Below, piece after piece: positions 47,739-59,870 of a stretch of DNA of 64,000 nt (its first letter is position 1; each line of letters begins with the position of its first letter). The notes below the pieces were generated by a model. The model made no database searches. It was not told the origin of the DNA and worked only from the letters and a program-made list of their open reading frames with translations. Source of the DNA: Benincasa hispida (Eukaryota > Streptophyta > Magnoliopsida > Cucurbitales > Cucurbitaceae); the NCBI RefSeq assembly GCF_009727055.1, contig NC_052360.1, positions 64,625,980 to 64,689,979 of the forward strand, given 5' to 3'. A program made the translations under genes and the position numbers.

Positions 47739-50700
47739 ATGGAGGTTCCAAAGGATCAAATCTCGACACTTCTTGACCAGGGACTCTACAGTTCAGCTCA
47801 AATGCTGGTAAACTTTCGTTTTCTGTCGCTTTCTCTTCAGTTCAATTAACTCACTTCATTACACAAACAAGCAAATTCACCTTCTCCATATTCGAAATTG
47901 GAGATCGGACTCAATCTGTTTTGGTGATTTTTCTTATCTTGTTCAGGGTTGCTTTCTTGTTTCATCGCCTGCTGCTAATGCAGAATCCAGTCCTCACCTC
48001 AAGTCTGAGAGCTTGGTTTGTGGTTCTGAATTCATTTACTTTCAATTCTACTCTTTTCAGTATTTCATCTTTAATCGCATTGTTTTTTGAAATAAATTTC
48101 TACACTCTAATCCATCTCATAGTTGGACCCTTTTTGACTCTGTTTCTTCTTTGCTAGGTGCTTCTTGGGGATGCATTATTTCGAGAAAGGGAGTATCGGA
48201 GAGCAATTGTAAGTCTCTGAGTTGATTAGATGCTGCTTGATTCAGGATTAGTTTTATGTAAATCATCTTTAATATCTTTTAGGGGTGTTTATTTTTTTTT
48301 GTTTTTGTTCTTTTAACTTTGTTGTATAACTTGGCAGCATACTTACAAGCAAGCCTTGCAATACTATAGGATTATTCCTAAACAAAATTCAACTACTACT
48401 AGAAGTTCTTTGCAGTCAAACAGGTCCTCTTCTCCAAACTCTTTTAACGTATCGGCCATTAATGAAAATGAGGTAGACTGAAATTGTTTCCTAATACATG
48501 GCTCAATTCTTTTATTCACTTATTATGTATGTTTTGTTTATTTTCCCTTCATCAGCTTCTTCTTCTTCTTCTTCTTCTTCTTTTTTTTTTTTTGTTCAAA
48601 GTGTTCTTAGATAAATTGTCTTTGAGGTGATTTCTTTTCCCTTTATAATTCATATTATGCCTTGATGTCGTTTCTACGGCAGGTGAAGTTTAAAATTGCG
48701 TCGTGTTATTGCGCATTAAGTGACAACAGAGCTGCTCTTGTAGAGGTCTCTCTCTCTATCTCTCTTTATCGCACACACATTCTACTTGATGTTAAGACTT
48801 CTGTCAGTTTTACCTTGCAGATGGAGGGAATTCCAAGTAAAGCAAGAAATTTGCAAATGAATCTTTTGTTGGGAAAGCTTTATAGATATGCCAGACATAA
48901 CCGCGCCGCTATTGCATATTACAAGGAGTGCTTAAGGTTAGTCACGAAAGCAATTGCATTGTCCTTTGCTCATATGTATATAGGTACTTGGTTTTCCATT
49001 CATACCTTTTGTAAATCAACTATATTGGTGGTGGATTTTCTAAATAATAGAAGTCCATTTTTTTTCTTCTTATTCATGGATCCTGCACCATTGACAACCA
49101 TATTTGTGACCGCTGACATAACAACTTCACTGACTGTTATCTATTCAGCTTACTTATTATGTGTTTGTCAACTAAAAAATTATGATACTTTCTCCCTCCC
49201 ATTAAAACAATTCAGAATCACGCTCTAATACTTGCTTTTTTTCTTTTTTCTTTTTTCTTTTTAAACAGACATTGCCCTTATGTGTTTGAAGCTATTATAG
49301 CTTTAGCAGAACTTGGCGCTGCTGCCAAAGATATCATTTCGTTGTTTCCTCAGGTTTGTTTACAAATATATTGATAGAAAGAACTAACTGAATGTAGGAA
49401 TACGTAGTTCTTAATTTTGTAGTTATATCTTTGTTCAAAATTGCAGTACTGCAAGTTTTTCAGTGTCATATGATAGTTCCATAATTTATTAGCATGTCAG
49501 AGTTGACGAATGATGAGTTCTACAGTTAGGTTTCAGAAGCTGCCGACCACTATGCTTAAGATAGGTTTAACGAGGTGTCAAAACCTGGCAGTCCAGTCTC
49601 TTGGTTTTGAGTCTCTGATTGTCTTTCTTTCTTTAAACCCTTACCCTATTACCATATTCATTGAACTTGTGTGAATCCAGCACCTTCGATAAAAGTATCC
49701 ACAAAGATTCTTATGCTGTCTCCAAAATATTTACTTGCAATGTTGATGAAATTCCCATGATTAATCTAGTACAGATATTGAAATGACGACTTCAGTTTAT
49801 GCATGTAGCATGAAGACCATTTGCATTGATGCTGGTTTTGTTTTATCATAATTTTTGTGTATAGAAAATTTAACATCATTTTACAATCTTCCTCTTTTGG
49901 TTTCTTTTGAATTTTATTTCAGACAACAAACAGAAGTGGCAAAACTCCTTTTGATCACTTCGACTCAAATCGCTGGCTGCCAGTAAGTGTTAGAAGAGAT
50001 AAAGCAACTAACTATCTTCCACTGTTCATTCTTTACCATTGGCTTTAATTGTGAAATGAAGAAGCCCTTTCTTATTTGCTTAATTAGATAGCTTTTCCTG
50101 TTTATTTGTTTTTTGAGTTACACATTGGGGTGTGAGGATTTAAATCTCTGAACTCAAGAGATAGGGTAGATACCTTTACTACTGAGATGTGCTCGTGTTG
50201 GCTAAATCAAGTAGCTAGCTTTGATCTTAGTAGACTTTTAAGCTGTGCGTGCATGTGAGTTTGGAAGAACTTCCATTAAACAAATATAAGAATGAAAAGT
50301 TCAATTATTACTACCTTGTTAGCCAGACGAGAATAGGTTAATTTGAGTTCACATTAATTGATATAACATGCTTCTGAACTCAAATCCTGGTGTATTCCAT
50401 GCTTGTATTTTACCATTCTTTTTGAAAAAATGTAATGGATAAAATACTGCCTGTATTTGATCACACGCAATCCAAATCAGAAATTGGTTGTTGAAATATT
50501 CGTCTGCCAAATATTTGTGTTTGCTCTATTTTGCAAATACAAATAAATTGTGCAATCTGCAGTAGATCATGGGCAAGTTCAGAATCACTTTATTGTGCTT
50601 TCTTAAAATTAAAAAAAAAAAGTGCTAATTTGTTCTTTTTAACAGCGCTATGTTGAGGGCCAGTGCTGCATTGCTTCAAATGATTACAAAGGTAAAATAA

Positions 50701-53700
50701 TACCGGCTTCCCGTTTTTACTATCAAAGCTAAGCATGATTTATATCACTTTATCCCGTAAGCACTTGATACTATCCATCCTCATATGCAAATGTTATACA
50801 AAGTGGTTCATATGAGAAACTCAGATATCTTGGCTTTCTCGTTTCTCTCTATATTAATTTATTATTACTTTGTTTTAAAACTTTTGAAGGTGGTTTGGAG
50901 CTGTTTTTGGATTTGTTGCAACGTTTTCCCAATAATATTCACCTGTTACTTGAAATTGCAAAGGTGGGTTCTTGTGGTAACAAATCTAAGATTATTGATG
51001 TTCGATCTTGGGCAACCCTTTCCCCTCAAGCATATTCGGGGTTCATTCTGAAACGTAATGTTGAAGTTGGATGGAGTTTCTTACTTCTCTCTATATTGAA
51101 GTGGAGCTAGCTTATGTTACTTGCAGCTAAGGGAGAGAAATATCCATAATTGTTTTGGCAGTGGGCATTACATCACCTTTACGTGTGTGTTCTCTTTCAT
51201 TTTTCTCATATTCTGTTTTGCTCTATGGTGCCCCTTCGTGACAATATATACATTTTTGCAAAAAGATTTCTTGTTCACTTATTGAATGTTCTGAGGCCTT
51301 CTGAACATTTCAAGCCTTAGTTGTTATATATCTTTGGTTAAAGTACCAGTTCAGTCCCCAAACTTTGAGGGTTGTCTATTTATTTAGTCATGAACTTTTA
51401 AATGTGTCTAATAGGTCCCTAAAATATCAATTTTGTATCTAATACATTCCTAACAAATTTGAATTTTATGTTAATGGGACTCGGAACTTTCAATTTTGTG
51501 TCTCGTAGATTTTTGAATTTTAAAAATATCAAGATTCATGTACCAAAGGATACAAGCCTCAAAGTTTATGGACTGCATTGTAATTTAACATATATCTTTT
51601 CATCTATTGGTGCGTCATATTTTATTTGGCAATATGGAATGTTATATAGACGGTAAATAAAAAAGAAACTTTTTCGACCTATCCACCTGACAGACATGCT
51701 AACAACTATGTGTCTAGGTTGAAGCCATCATAGGAAAAAAAGATGAGGCCATCATGAATTTTGAGAAGGTAACGGTGAAATGTCAGCATAATGATGATAA
51801 TGATCAACTGTTTTTATTTCCCGATGACATTTAATTTAATGTTATTATAGGCACGATCAATTGATCCATATATTGTAACATATATGGATGAATATGCAAT
51901 GCTTCTGAAGATAAAGTCTGATTATTCAATGCTAAACAAGTTAGTCCATGACTTGTTAAATATTGATCCTACAAGACCAGAAGTTTTTGTGGCTTTGTCT
52001 GTATTGTGGGAAACGAAAGATGAGAGGGGAGCCTTGGCTTATGCTGAAAAGGTTTGTTATGATAATAGAGCTTTGGGATTTGTTTTATTTTCTATATTTA
52101 CTAACATTCATACTGCTAATAATCAGAGCATCCGAATTGATGAAAGGCATATAACAGGTTTCATCATGAAGGTATTTATTAAATATACTTATGCAAAGAG
52201 GCCTGAATAGAATGCCCACCACAATATCAAACATCTCAATTTTCGAGTTTCTACTTTCAGGGAAACCTGCTATTAGCAATGAAGCAGCCAGAAGCAGCTG
52301 TTAGTGCTTTCAGGAATGCTCAAGAATTGAGACCTGATATTCGCTCATATCAAGGTGCAGCTTTTAAGGGGAAAATATTATACATTTTATCATATAGCTC
52401 CCAATTTTACATTCAGTTTGTTATTCATATTTTGCATTTGTGAATGCAATCCAACTGAAAATGTATTTCGTTTTCTAAGATGCTTAACTTTCAAATGGTT
52501 GTGAATTCACTTTTGGCTGCAGGCTTGGTCCACTCTTATCTGGCTCTGTCTAAAATGAAAGAGGCATTGTATGCTGCCCGGGAGGCAATGAAAGCAATGC
52601 CTCAATCTGCAAAGGCTCTAAAATTAGTTGGAGATGTACATGCTAGTAACTCAGGTGGTAGAGAGAAGGTACATGGTTTAAACATTTCTTCTGTAGTAGT
52701 TCAGGCTTGGAGACTGCCATTAGCAAATATTTTTCATATTTGGATCTGACATGGAATTTTTAATAGGCCAAGAAGTTTTATGAGTCAGCCCTTAGGCTGG
52801 AACCTGGTTACCTTGGAGCGGCATTAGCTTTGGCAGAGCTCCATGTGATTGAAGGTCGAAATGGGGATGCTGTATCCTTACTGGAGAGGTACCTTAAGGA
52901 CTGGGCTGATGATTCTCTTCACGTAAAACTAGCTCAAGTATTTGCCGCCACAAATATGCTGCAAGAGGCTTTATCTCACTATCAAGCTGCATTAAGGTGA
53001 AACCTTATGTACAATGCTTTCTGTCGTTTCTCTTGTTCTAAGAGTGGAAAAGCATATACCCCCCACCCCAAAATTAACCGAAGCTATCCAGCTTATGCAC
53101 AGTCGCAGTTATGTACCACTAACAACCTCACTGAACATTGCTCTCTCAACCCTAGTTGGGCCGATTCGCTAACTAAACATTATACTATCACATTCCCTCT
53201 CCCCTTGCACACTTATGTGCTCATCGGCGCGTCCTTCAGATGTGGATCATCCGAGGGACATTAGTATGGCATACTTCTCCTGTTTGAATCGGAGTTTGAA
53301 ACCTAACTTCTTCTCAGGAGGATAAATGGAACGATTTGGGCGAGATCCAACTTTCTGTTCACTTGTGGGTTCCAGGCGCTCCGGGGGGACCACCTCGTCT
53401 CCTCTCTTCTTGAGAATCCATACATCCCTTGTTGTTACGCCATCACCATTGGAGGCCATCCTCCACTCCACTACCCCACCACCAAGAATTACAAAGCATC
53501 AGTTTTCCAATGGTTTTTGCACAATTGTTGTATTTCTAGGTCCTCTGAAACATTAGGTGCCATCATGGCTCATGATTTTATGTATCTCAAATAGATTTCC
53601 TTTCACATGCTCAATTCTCTCTATATAATGCTTGTGTATCCAAAAGGAGTTCCTCCAGAACCCAATGGACAGCAACAAGTACTTACGATCTCTTGCGTTG

Positions 53701-54267
53701 AAAATATTCGACTTAGTTTGCCGTGAAGATGTTATGTTTCTTTATTGAAACAGTCTAGCTGCTGCAAGCTCAACCTAACATTATTACCTTAAATCCGTTT
53801 CTAATTTTATTAGTTTTTCTTGTGTATTTTATCCTCAGCTTTCTTGCTTTTGGAGTGGTATTTACTGACAATTGCCTTTTTTTCATATGGCATGTATTTA
53901 TTTGGTTTATTAATCATGTATAGGATGAATCCCCAGAACGAAGCTGCCAAGAGAGGTCTAGAGCGCTTAGAAAAACAAATGAAGGTTTGCTTTTAAGCTT
54001 TAAATTTTCAGAATATTTATAACTCCTAAATGCTTTCTACTTTTCTTCAAAGCAAGAAGTTGAACATTACTTTACTTCATTCAAGCATGGTCTAGTCCTA
54101 GGAAAGGCACCGAATATGATTTTTCCTTTAGTGGGAAGAGGGAATTAGAACAGGAACAGCTCATTGAAATGCTATTGCAGGGAGTGGATCCTGATGCACC
54201 TGAAGATGATGAAGACAATGAGGTCGATGATGCTGATGGAGACCAAGAAGAAGCCGAACTCTTATGA
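47739..54267 (+). CDS. APC7: Anaphase-promoting complex subunit 7 (APC7), 18 exons
   Basis: A 560-aa TPR protein of the anaphase-promoting complex (cyclosome), the nuclear E3 that ubiquitinates cyclins and securin; APC7 is a scaffold subunit of the TPR arm. Exons: 47739-47807, 47947-48015, 48158-48208, 48338-48472, 48683-48745, 48821-48936, 49269-49353, 49923-49982, 50646-50691, 50890-50963, 51718-51768, 51851-52051, 52127-52171, 52261-52354, 52523-52668, 52767-52996, 53924-53984, 54181-54267. All introns are GT..AG and the lengths sum to 1,683 nt without a stop. Recognisable pieces are MEVPKDQI at the start, AINENEVKFKIAS, LLQRFPNNIHLL, MDEYAMLLKIK, EVFVALSVLWE, AMPQSAKALKLVGDVHA and LAQVFAATNML, then an acidic tail from residue 533. 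Length and order match the plant APC7 family (about 560 aa, from memory). Introns 8, 10 and 16 hold repeat insertions. No defect is visible. Confidence 0.95.
48557..48596. repeat. (CTT)n and poly-T in APC7 intron 4
   Basis: About nine CTT units followed by a poly-T run lie in the intron between 48472 and 48683. The tract is pyrimidine-rich on the coding strand, so length change here would lie in the intron and not in the protein. Confidence 0.85.
50112..50206 (-). mobile_element. tRNA-like SINE head in APC7 intron 8
   Basis: On the minus strand, a degenerate A box in CACGAGCACATCTCAGTAGT is followed about 45 bp later by a B-box-like GAGATTTAAATCCTCAC. The layout resembles the pol III promoter of tRNA-derived SINEs (TRGCNNAGYNGG, GGTTCGAATCC). 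Both boxes are decayed. It is intronic and probably harmless. Confidence 0.45.
51335..51600. mobile_element. Short repeat insertion in APC7 intron 10
   Basis: Begins GGTTAAAGTACCAGTTCAGTCCCCAAAC and ends near CATTGTAATTTAAC, giving imperfect short inverted ends (GTTAAA..TTTAAC). It has repeated AATTTTGTATCTAATA/AATTTTGTGTCTCGTA blocks. Similar sequence occurs at 57365-57540. It looks like a dispersed small transposon fragment. The class is uncertain. Confidence 0.4.
53035..53560. other. GC-richer insert in APC7 intron 16
   Basis: Intron 16 (52997-53923) is the longest, and its central 500 bp are GC-richer than the rest of the gene's introns. It contains GGATAAATGGAACG, GGCGCTCCGGGGGGACC and short frames on both strands (75-85 aa) with no recognised domain. 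It is probably an inserted repeat. Splice sites on both sides are intact. Confidence 0.4.
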
Positions 54268-55056
54268 GTAACAATTCGATACACGATGTTTACTTTTGCA
54301 AGTAACAATTCAGATAATGACTCTCCGTTGTTTTCTTTCAAGAGTAAATAGTAACTCGTACACGTGCGAATGTGAAATATTTGGAGTTAGAACTGCAAAT
54401 TACGTACCTGGCTTGGAAGCGGCATTTTGAACTGTTATTTTCAGAATTGCATTAGAAAGAACTGCAACACAGTCACAACCATTCACGAAAATCTCTCACA
54501 ATTGCTCATACAGTTTTACATTGTCAAAATCGAGCAGAAGAAAGTTGCCAAAATCATAGACGAAGAAGCATTCCAATTGAGTAGCTATAATTCCATGACT
54601 ACGAAGCATCCATTTCTGTCCATCGTCGCGTTTAACTGTGAATGCTATAATCTGTATGTATTTATTTTACCTGATGAAGTGACAAATGAAGAGCAGTCTT
54701 TCTTGTAACTTATGTACACAAGATCATTGATTGTATTAAGCTAGAAGCCTGTATATTCATCTATGTATCATCTGACTTAAATACTCAGTTTTGCATTATT
54801 AATGGATTTCAAACTAAGTTTGTCAATTGTAATATATCACTTTGCAGATGGAAGAATTAGCCTAGTTTTTATACTTATAAAATTTTTATTACTAGGTAAA
54901 CCAAAATATTACATTACATTACATTGAAGTCACCAAAAAAGGACTTACATAAAGACTTTTTAAGTAAACTCTCTGTGCCATTTCTGCCTATACGTAGTAA
55001 ACCTTGGCTATGTCAAAGTTACATTGAGTTGATCAAGTTAGAGAGGGCAAGAAGGT
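54268..55056. other. Intergenic region between APC7 and the glutaredoxin gene
   Basis: The two genes converge. The region should hold both 3' UTRs. A 93-aa frame at 54427-54708 on the plus strand has no recognised domain and no splice connection. It is treated as chance or UTR. Confidence 0.55.
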
Positions 55057-55365
55057 TTAAACCCATAAAGCACCAGCCTTCCTAAGCATGGGGATCAAGT
55101 TCCGCTTAAGATGAAGGCTCATGACTTCATTAGCGCCACCGACCAGTTCCCCACCAATGAACACGGCAGGCACCGCAGGGTTGCAACCAATGCGGAGGAG
55201 AGCTTGCTCTATCTCTTTCCCTCTCGGAAGCTCATCGAGCTCGTACACTGTGGGGTTAACTCCAAAATCACACAAGAGTGTCTTGATAGAATGGCTCATA
55301 CAACAACTGTTCTTACTGAAAACCACCACTGGCCTATCAGAAACCAACTTGTTCACAGTCTCCAT
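55057..55365 (-). CDS. CC-type (class III) glutaredoxin, CCMS active site
   Basis: An intronless 102-aa glutaredoxin, the usual length for the plant-specific CC-type (ROXY/GRXS) class. The active site CCMS is at residues 21-24 after [19 protein letters not shown] loop (the cis-Pro that contacts glutathione) and [10 protein letters not shown] (the second glutathione contact) follow. It ends GALWV, close to the C-terminal ALWL motif through which CC-type members bind TGA bZIP factors and TOPLESS co-repressors. Such proteins act in the nucleus and cytosol in nitrate signalling, jasmonate/salicylate crosstalk and organ development. The exact member cannot be told from sequence alone. The ATG at 55365 is the only plausible start. 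A TATA box lies about 105 bp upstream. Plus-strand frames over the same DNA are shadows. Confidence 0.95.
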   Translation of the reverse strand: METVNKLVSDRPVVVFSKNSCCMSHSIKTLLCDFGVNPTVYELDELPRGKEIEQALLRIGCNPAVPAVFIGGELVGGANEVMSLHLKRNLIPMLRKAGALWV

Positions 55366-55470
55366 TGATATTAGTTTGAGAGCTTAGAACTGAATGCTAA
55401 GAAAGCAAAGAAGGAATTATGAAGTAAATGGGTTGGGAATGAAGTGAGGAATGAAGGGGGGAAATGGGGT

Positions 55471-55480
55471 TATTTATATA
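55471..55480 (-). promoter_or_regulatory. TATA box of the glutaredoxin gene
   Basis: TATATAAATA on the minus strand lies 106 bp upstream of the glutaredoxin start codon, in a region of otherwise mixed composition. The distance leaves room for a 5' UTR of about 75 bp. Confidence 0.6.
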
Positions 55481-55798
55481 GGATTTTGTGAGGAGAGAGA
55501 TATAGAGAATGTTGGAATTTAAGAAGGAGAGATATTTGAAAGAGCTGGAAACTTCCAAGCCACTCTTTTGAAGGGTTATAGTATAAAGTTGGGATATTGA
55601 AAAATGAAAGAGCAAACAGCTTCGAATCTTTGCATAAATATGTGAAGAAGAAAAAAAAAACAGAGACGTGTCCTTTGTACGGTTTCCATATACAAAACTC
55701 TCCAGTACTTCTAAATTCCTTTTACAATCAGATCACATTTCCTTTTTCTCCAATCTTTTCACCGTCCAATTCGGTTTATTCTCTCTCTTTATTCATTA

Positions 55799-55839
55799 AT
55801 ATATATATATATATATATATAGTCNNNNNNNNNNNNNNN
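55799..55839. other. (AT)n microsatellite and 15-N assembly gap
   Basis: An (AT)n run of about 24 bp is followed by AGTC and 15 Ns (55825-55839). The true size is unknown and the microsatellite is the likely cause. A translated frame crossing the gap (90 aa) is meaningless. Confidence 0.95.
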
Positions 55840-55939
55840 GGTTCGAATTACAAATTTCTTGGTCACTGACACATACTAGATATATGATCTAGCCTTTTTA
55901 ATGTCACTCCCAAAAAACTAAAAATAAAAAAAAAAAGTT

Positions 55940-56640
55940 ATAATACCGATCCTACATCAATTACTACAAAGACGAAACAATAGTGGTAAGTCCGGATCAA
56001 TCCACAGGAAGGAGCGATATTTATTTCGTTAAAGTTAATTTTATAGTTATAGCCGTAAATATGGGGGGTTTGTGTGGATAAGAAATAAGGTGTAAAAAAT
56101 AAAATGCAAGAAAATAAAGATAAAATGGTTAGATTAGAAATTCTAGCCTTGGGAATAAATTGAGTTCCTACACAATTTCCTATCATTGGATTATTTTGAT
56201 TAAACTCATAATTGATCATGTTTTGCATAACAACTTGTTTGACCCGACCTAACTAGCCTCTACAATGGACAACTAGCTAAAACTGAACCATGCAAGCGAC
56301 TTGATTAATAATTAAAACCTTAAGTGGAGCTCTACAACCAATCCTACAGAATCTCGAGTGGTCATGAAGAATCGATTTACATTTGCATTAAGCCTCTAGG
56401 TTTCTATTGTATGGATAATTAATCGAAAAGCTCAAACCTAATTAACCAAGTTTCTTTGAACCTAATCAAGGGCAGCCCTGCGCTCCATCCAGGAGCATTT
56501 TCGTAATTTTTTCATTTGAAGCTCCGAGTGCTCGATTTCACTTTTGGTAGCTTCAAATCAACCCTGAGCGGCATGTACACCGAAATGCATGATTTGCTCA
56601 AATTCCTATAAAAATATATATTTAATCATTTTAAACATAA
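55940..56640. repeat. Repeat with GTAAGTCCGGATCAATCCACAGGAA block
   Basis: At 55986-56010 a GGTAAGTCCGGATCAATCCACAGGA string resembles the blocks at 21353-21382 and 22428-22460. The following 600 bp (CCTCTACAATGG, AAGCCTCTAGGTTTC, CCTGCGCTCC) have no coding content. It is probably part of a dispersed non-coding retroelement of the same type as the 3.2-kb element. Confidence 0.4.
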
Positions 56641-56679
56641 GGAGCAAAGAAAATTAAGGAAAGAGAAATCTTTCCGAGA

Positions 56680-57240
56680 GCTATCAACGTCCATTAAGCT
56701 ATGCTCGTTTTGTCTTAAAGAGATTTCTCTTAGTCTTATTAACGCATACTAGATGTTAATTGAGCTATGGTCGTTGTAGTTGAAAGATCTTTTCTTTTCT
56801 TTTAGTCTTACTAGCACGCATTAGATGTTAGTTGAATTATACTCACTTTAGTTGAAATAGATTCTTTTTTCTCTTGTCTTACTAACACATACTACATGTC
56901 AGTTGAGTGGGCCTCACTTTGACCAAAAGACATTTTCTTTTTTCTTAGTTTTACCAACACATACTACATGGTAGTTAAGCTGTTCTCACTTTGGTTGAAA
57001 GAGATTTTCTTCTCTTAGTCTTACTAATACATACTATATGTCATTGAGTTATGCTCGTTTTGGTTGAAAGAGATTTTTTTCTCTTAGTCTTATCGTATTA
57101 CATGCCAATTGAACTATGCTTGTTTTAGCCAAAATGAATTTTCTTTTCTCTCAGTCTTACTAACACATAATACACGTCAAGTGAGCTGTGCTTGCTTTGG
57201 TAGAAAGAGATTTATTTTCTCTTAGTCTAACATATCTAGT
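56680..57240. repeat. 70-bp minisatellite, about 7.5 units, each with an A-box-like word
   Basis: The marker TCTTACTAACACATACTA recurs at 56734, 56806, 56877, 56949, 57019, 57088, 57155 and 57225, a period of 67-72 bp. Unit content is TCTTACTAACACATACTA, then CATGTCAGTTGAGCTATGCTCGT, then TTTGGTTGAAAGAGATTTTC and a T/C-rich run. On the minus strand each unit carries GAGCATAGCTCAACTGA, close to the tRNA A box (TRGCNNAGYNGG). Divergence between units is about 15-30% by eye. Confidence 0.85.
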
Positions 57241-57279
57241 ATAACAAAGGTTAAATTACAAGTTTTTTGTTTGTTTGAG

Positions 57280-57370
57280 TTCAATAATTTGTAAGGTGGG
57301 ATATTTGAATATCTGACTTTTTTGTCGAGAGTAAATATATTATATCAGTTGAGTTATGCTCATGTTAAAG
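57280..57370 (-). mobile_element. Decayed tRNA-like SINE head
   Basis: The minus strand reads GAGCATAACTCAACTGATAT (A box) and, about 45 bp on, AGATATTCAAATATCCCACC (degenerate B box), ending near the TTACAAATTATTGAAC tail. The A-box word matches that in the neighbouring 70-bp repeat. Confidence 0.45.
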
Positions 57371-58374
57371 GTTAAATTATTAGTTTAGTCTTTGAATTTT
57401 CAAATATATATCTATTTGGTCCTTAGAAAGCATTTAATAAGTCATGACTATCAATTTTTGTATTAATAGGTATTTGAAGTTCAAAAATAATTGATATGTC
57501 TTCAAATTTTCAATTTTGTATTTAATAAGTTTAATATATTAAAAAGTGTGTTTGATTATTATTATTTTATTAAGTGAGGTCAAAATTTTGTTCTTTTTTT
57601 AATATATATATTCTTTGGAATGAAATCCAGCTTTATTAGATTTGGCAATTCCCTTCCTAGGTTAGGATTTGGATTTGCCAAATTAAACATCCACACCCAT
57701 TGAGCGGGAAAATAAAAAAATAAAATAAAATAAAAGAATCCAATTTAATTATTAACGGAACATTGTTTTATTTTTCTTTTTTTTTCCCCCTTCTTTACAA
57801 GTCAATTGAACAATATATAGACATTTTGTTTTTATTTTTATTTTTAAAGAAAATCACTAAATACATAGGCTAAAAAAGGTATCCAATATTAAATCTTGTC
57901 CCTACTATACTAATTTATTATTGATTTTTTTAACTTTTTATTAGGTATAACATTTTTACTATAAATTTTAAAAACATATTCATATATTTTTTTTCATGAA
58001 AATTATTAGTATTATTTAAAAAAAGTTATGATAAAAATTAAATTTAAGATTTATTGAATATATAATAATCAAAATAAAAGATTTAAAAATACGATAACTA
58101 AAATTAAACTTACATCAAAATAGAACGATTAAAATAGCAAATAAATATATAGAGGGAAGGATTTTGGTGCTGTACCTATCTTGGAGGCATCTATTGAGCT
58201 GTAGAAAGTATTTGGATTTATCCATATGAAAAATATCCCTTTATTTTTTTTGGATTCGCATCCAATTCAAAAACAAAGAAATTCAAGAACAAACTCCTAC
58301 TTTTTTTTTTCCTTTCTTTATTTTGCCCTCAAAAGAATTCTCCAGAGGCTTCAAATCTTTTTCTTACACTACAT

Positions 58375-58455
58375 AACTAGAAAATCGAACTTCTAATTTT
58401 AAAATTGATAATATGTTCTTTATATCAGCGGTTGAGCTATGTTCATTTTGGAAGA
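58375..58455 (-). mobile_element. Decayed tRNA-like SINE head
   Basis: The minus strand has GAACATAGCTCAACCGC (A box) and, about 45 bp downstream, AGAAGTTCGATTTTC (B box). Same arrangement as at 57280-57370. Confidence 0.4.
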
Positions 58456-59779
58456 GACTTTAATTCATAATCATTGTGATTAACGACACATCAAATTAGC
58501 ATAAATTTCAAATCTAATTTTATCTCAATTCCTCTACTCATTAATCTCCATCTAATAACCTTTTTTCTCCAAAGTAACTTTTTTTTTTTATTAAATATGA
58601 TTTCTTTTAACTCGATGTGAGAATTAGATATGTAATGACCAACCAAAACATATACTCCTACCAAAAGGTTCGATGTTCGAATTTTCACCCTAGATATTGG
58701 TTGAGTTGAAATATATATATATATATATATATATAAATACACTCTGTTTTTCCATTTGAAAGGACATAACTTTAATTTTAGGGTTTTGCTCTGTGTCTTA
58801 CTTCGTTATGAAAGGATTTTATTTATATATAATTGAAGTTGGAATTTGTGCTTAATGATTTTTCTTACTTATTATTATTATTAAGTTATGTTCAGGTTGA
58901 CTTTTCGAATGCAATTTGATTACGAGGGATTTAATCAAGAAAAAGTTGACTTTATCTTTTTAGATTAAAGAATAGAAAATGAAGGATAAGTGAGCTAAGT
59001 CCTAAGTCTCTTATTTCGCTTTCAAATCTCTGCATGTCCAATGCTGCCACCAAAAAGCAAAAGAAAATAAATTTAAAAAATGAAAAAAGAAATAATTTAA
59101 AAAGCCGTACATGGAAAAAAAAAAAGAAAAAGAAAAAGAAAAAGAAGACAATTGAAGTTTAGAAAGATGCTGTAATATTTATTTTTAAATATTTTGAGGT
59201 CCCCAACATTATCAACAATATATCTTTTTTTTAAAAAAAAAATTGTTTTATTTGACATATTTAATTTTAATATATTTCCATTTATACTGTTTTAAATTGT
59301 TTAATTCCTCTACTTAAAATAATAATAATAATTGTTGTTGACTCATAAAAGTTCTATATGACTGAATAATGTATAAAGAGTTACATAAAAATTTTCAAAT
59401 ATAATCTCTTTGTGACAAAGTTTTTCAAATTTATATAAAAAAATTCAAAATATATTTTTATTTAGAGCCACATTTTTATTTTTAATATTATTATTATTAT
59501 TTATTCTTGCATTCATTTTTAAAATCAAAACAAGAATTTTCAATGTTCTATACAACAACTTCTATATATATATGATATAGAAATGTAAGTTTCAATGCAA
59601 CAGAGAAATGTGGGATGGTAGAGTAGAATCTAGACCTAATTTTGTAATTTTGGACCACCTTTAATCTTTTTGTGGTAACTTTAAATAAGTCCTTATAATT
59701 CATTCTTACTTCATCTCTTTTTCTAAAGCTTGACAAGTGAAAAAATAAATAAATAAAATTATAATTTAACCCTTAAATT

Positions 59780-59870
59780 CAACTAATTCGAACATAGTTT
59801 AGTAGATAAGACATACGTCAAATTACCATTCTAAAAGTTGATGGTTGAACTCACTACGAACTAAAAAAAT
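59780..59870 (+). mobile_element. Decayed tRNA-like SINE head, plus orientation
   Basis: GAACATAGTTTAGTAGATAAGAC (A box) is followed by TTGATGGTTGAACTCACTACG (B box) 30-40 bp later. The orientation is opposite to that of the neighbours. Confidence 0.4.

Noticed and set aside
50112..50206. A true tRNA gene
   Set aside because: A and B boxes are degenerate and no cloverleaf with an acceptor stem can be drawn. It fits a SINE head.
54427..54708. 93-aa gene downstream of APC7
   Set aside because: No recognised domain. It sits where the APC7 3' UTR should be.
55111..55387. Two plus-strand frames (85 and 88 aa)
   Set aside because: They are antisense shadows of the glutaredoxin coding sequence.
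55597..55869. 90-aa frame
   Set aside because: It reads through the (AT)n tract and the 15-N gap.
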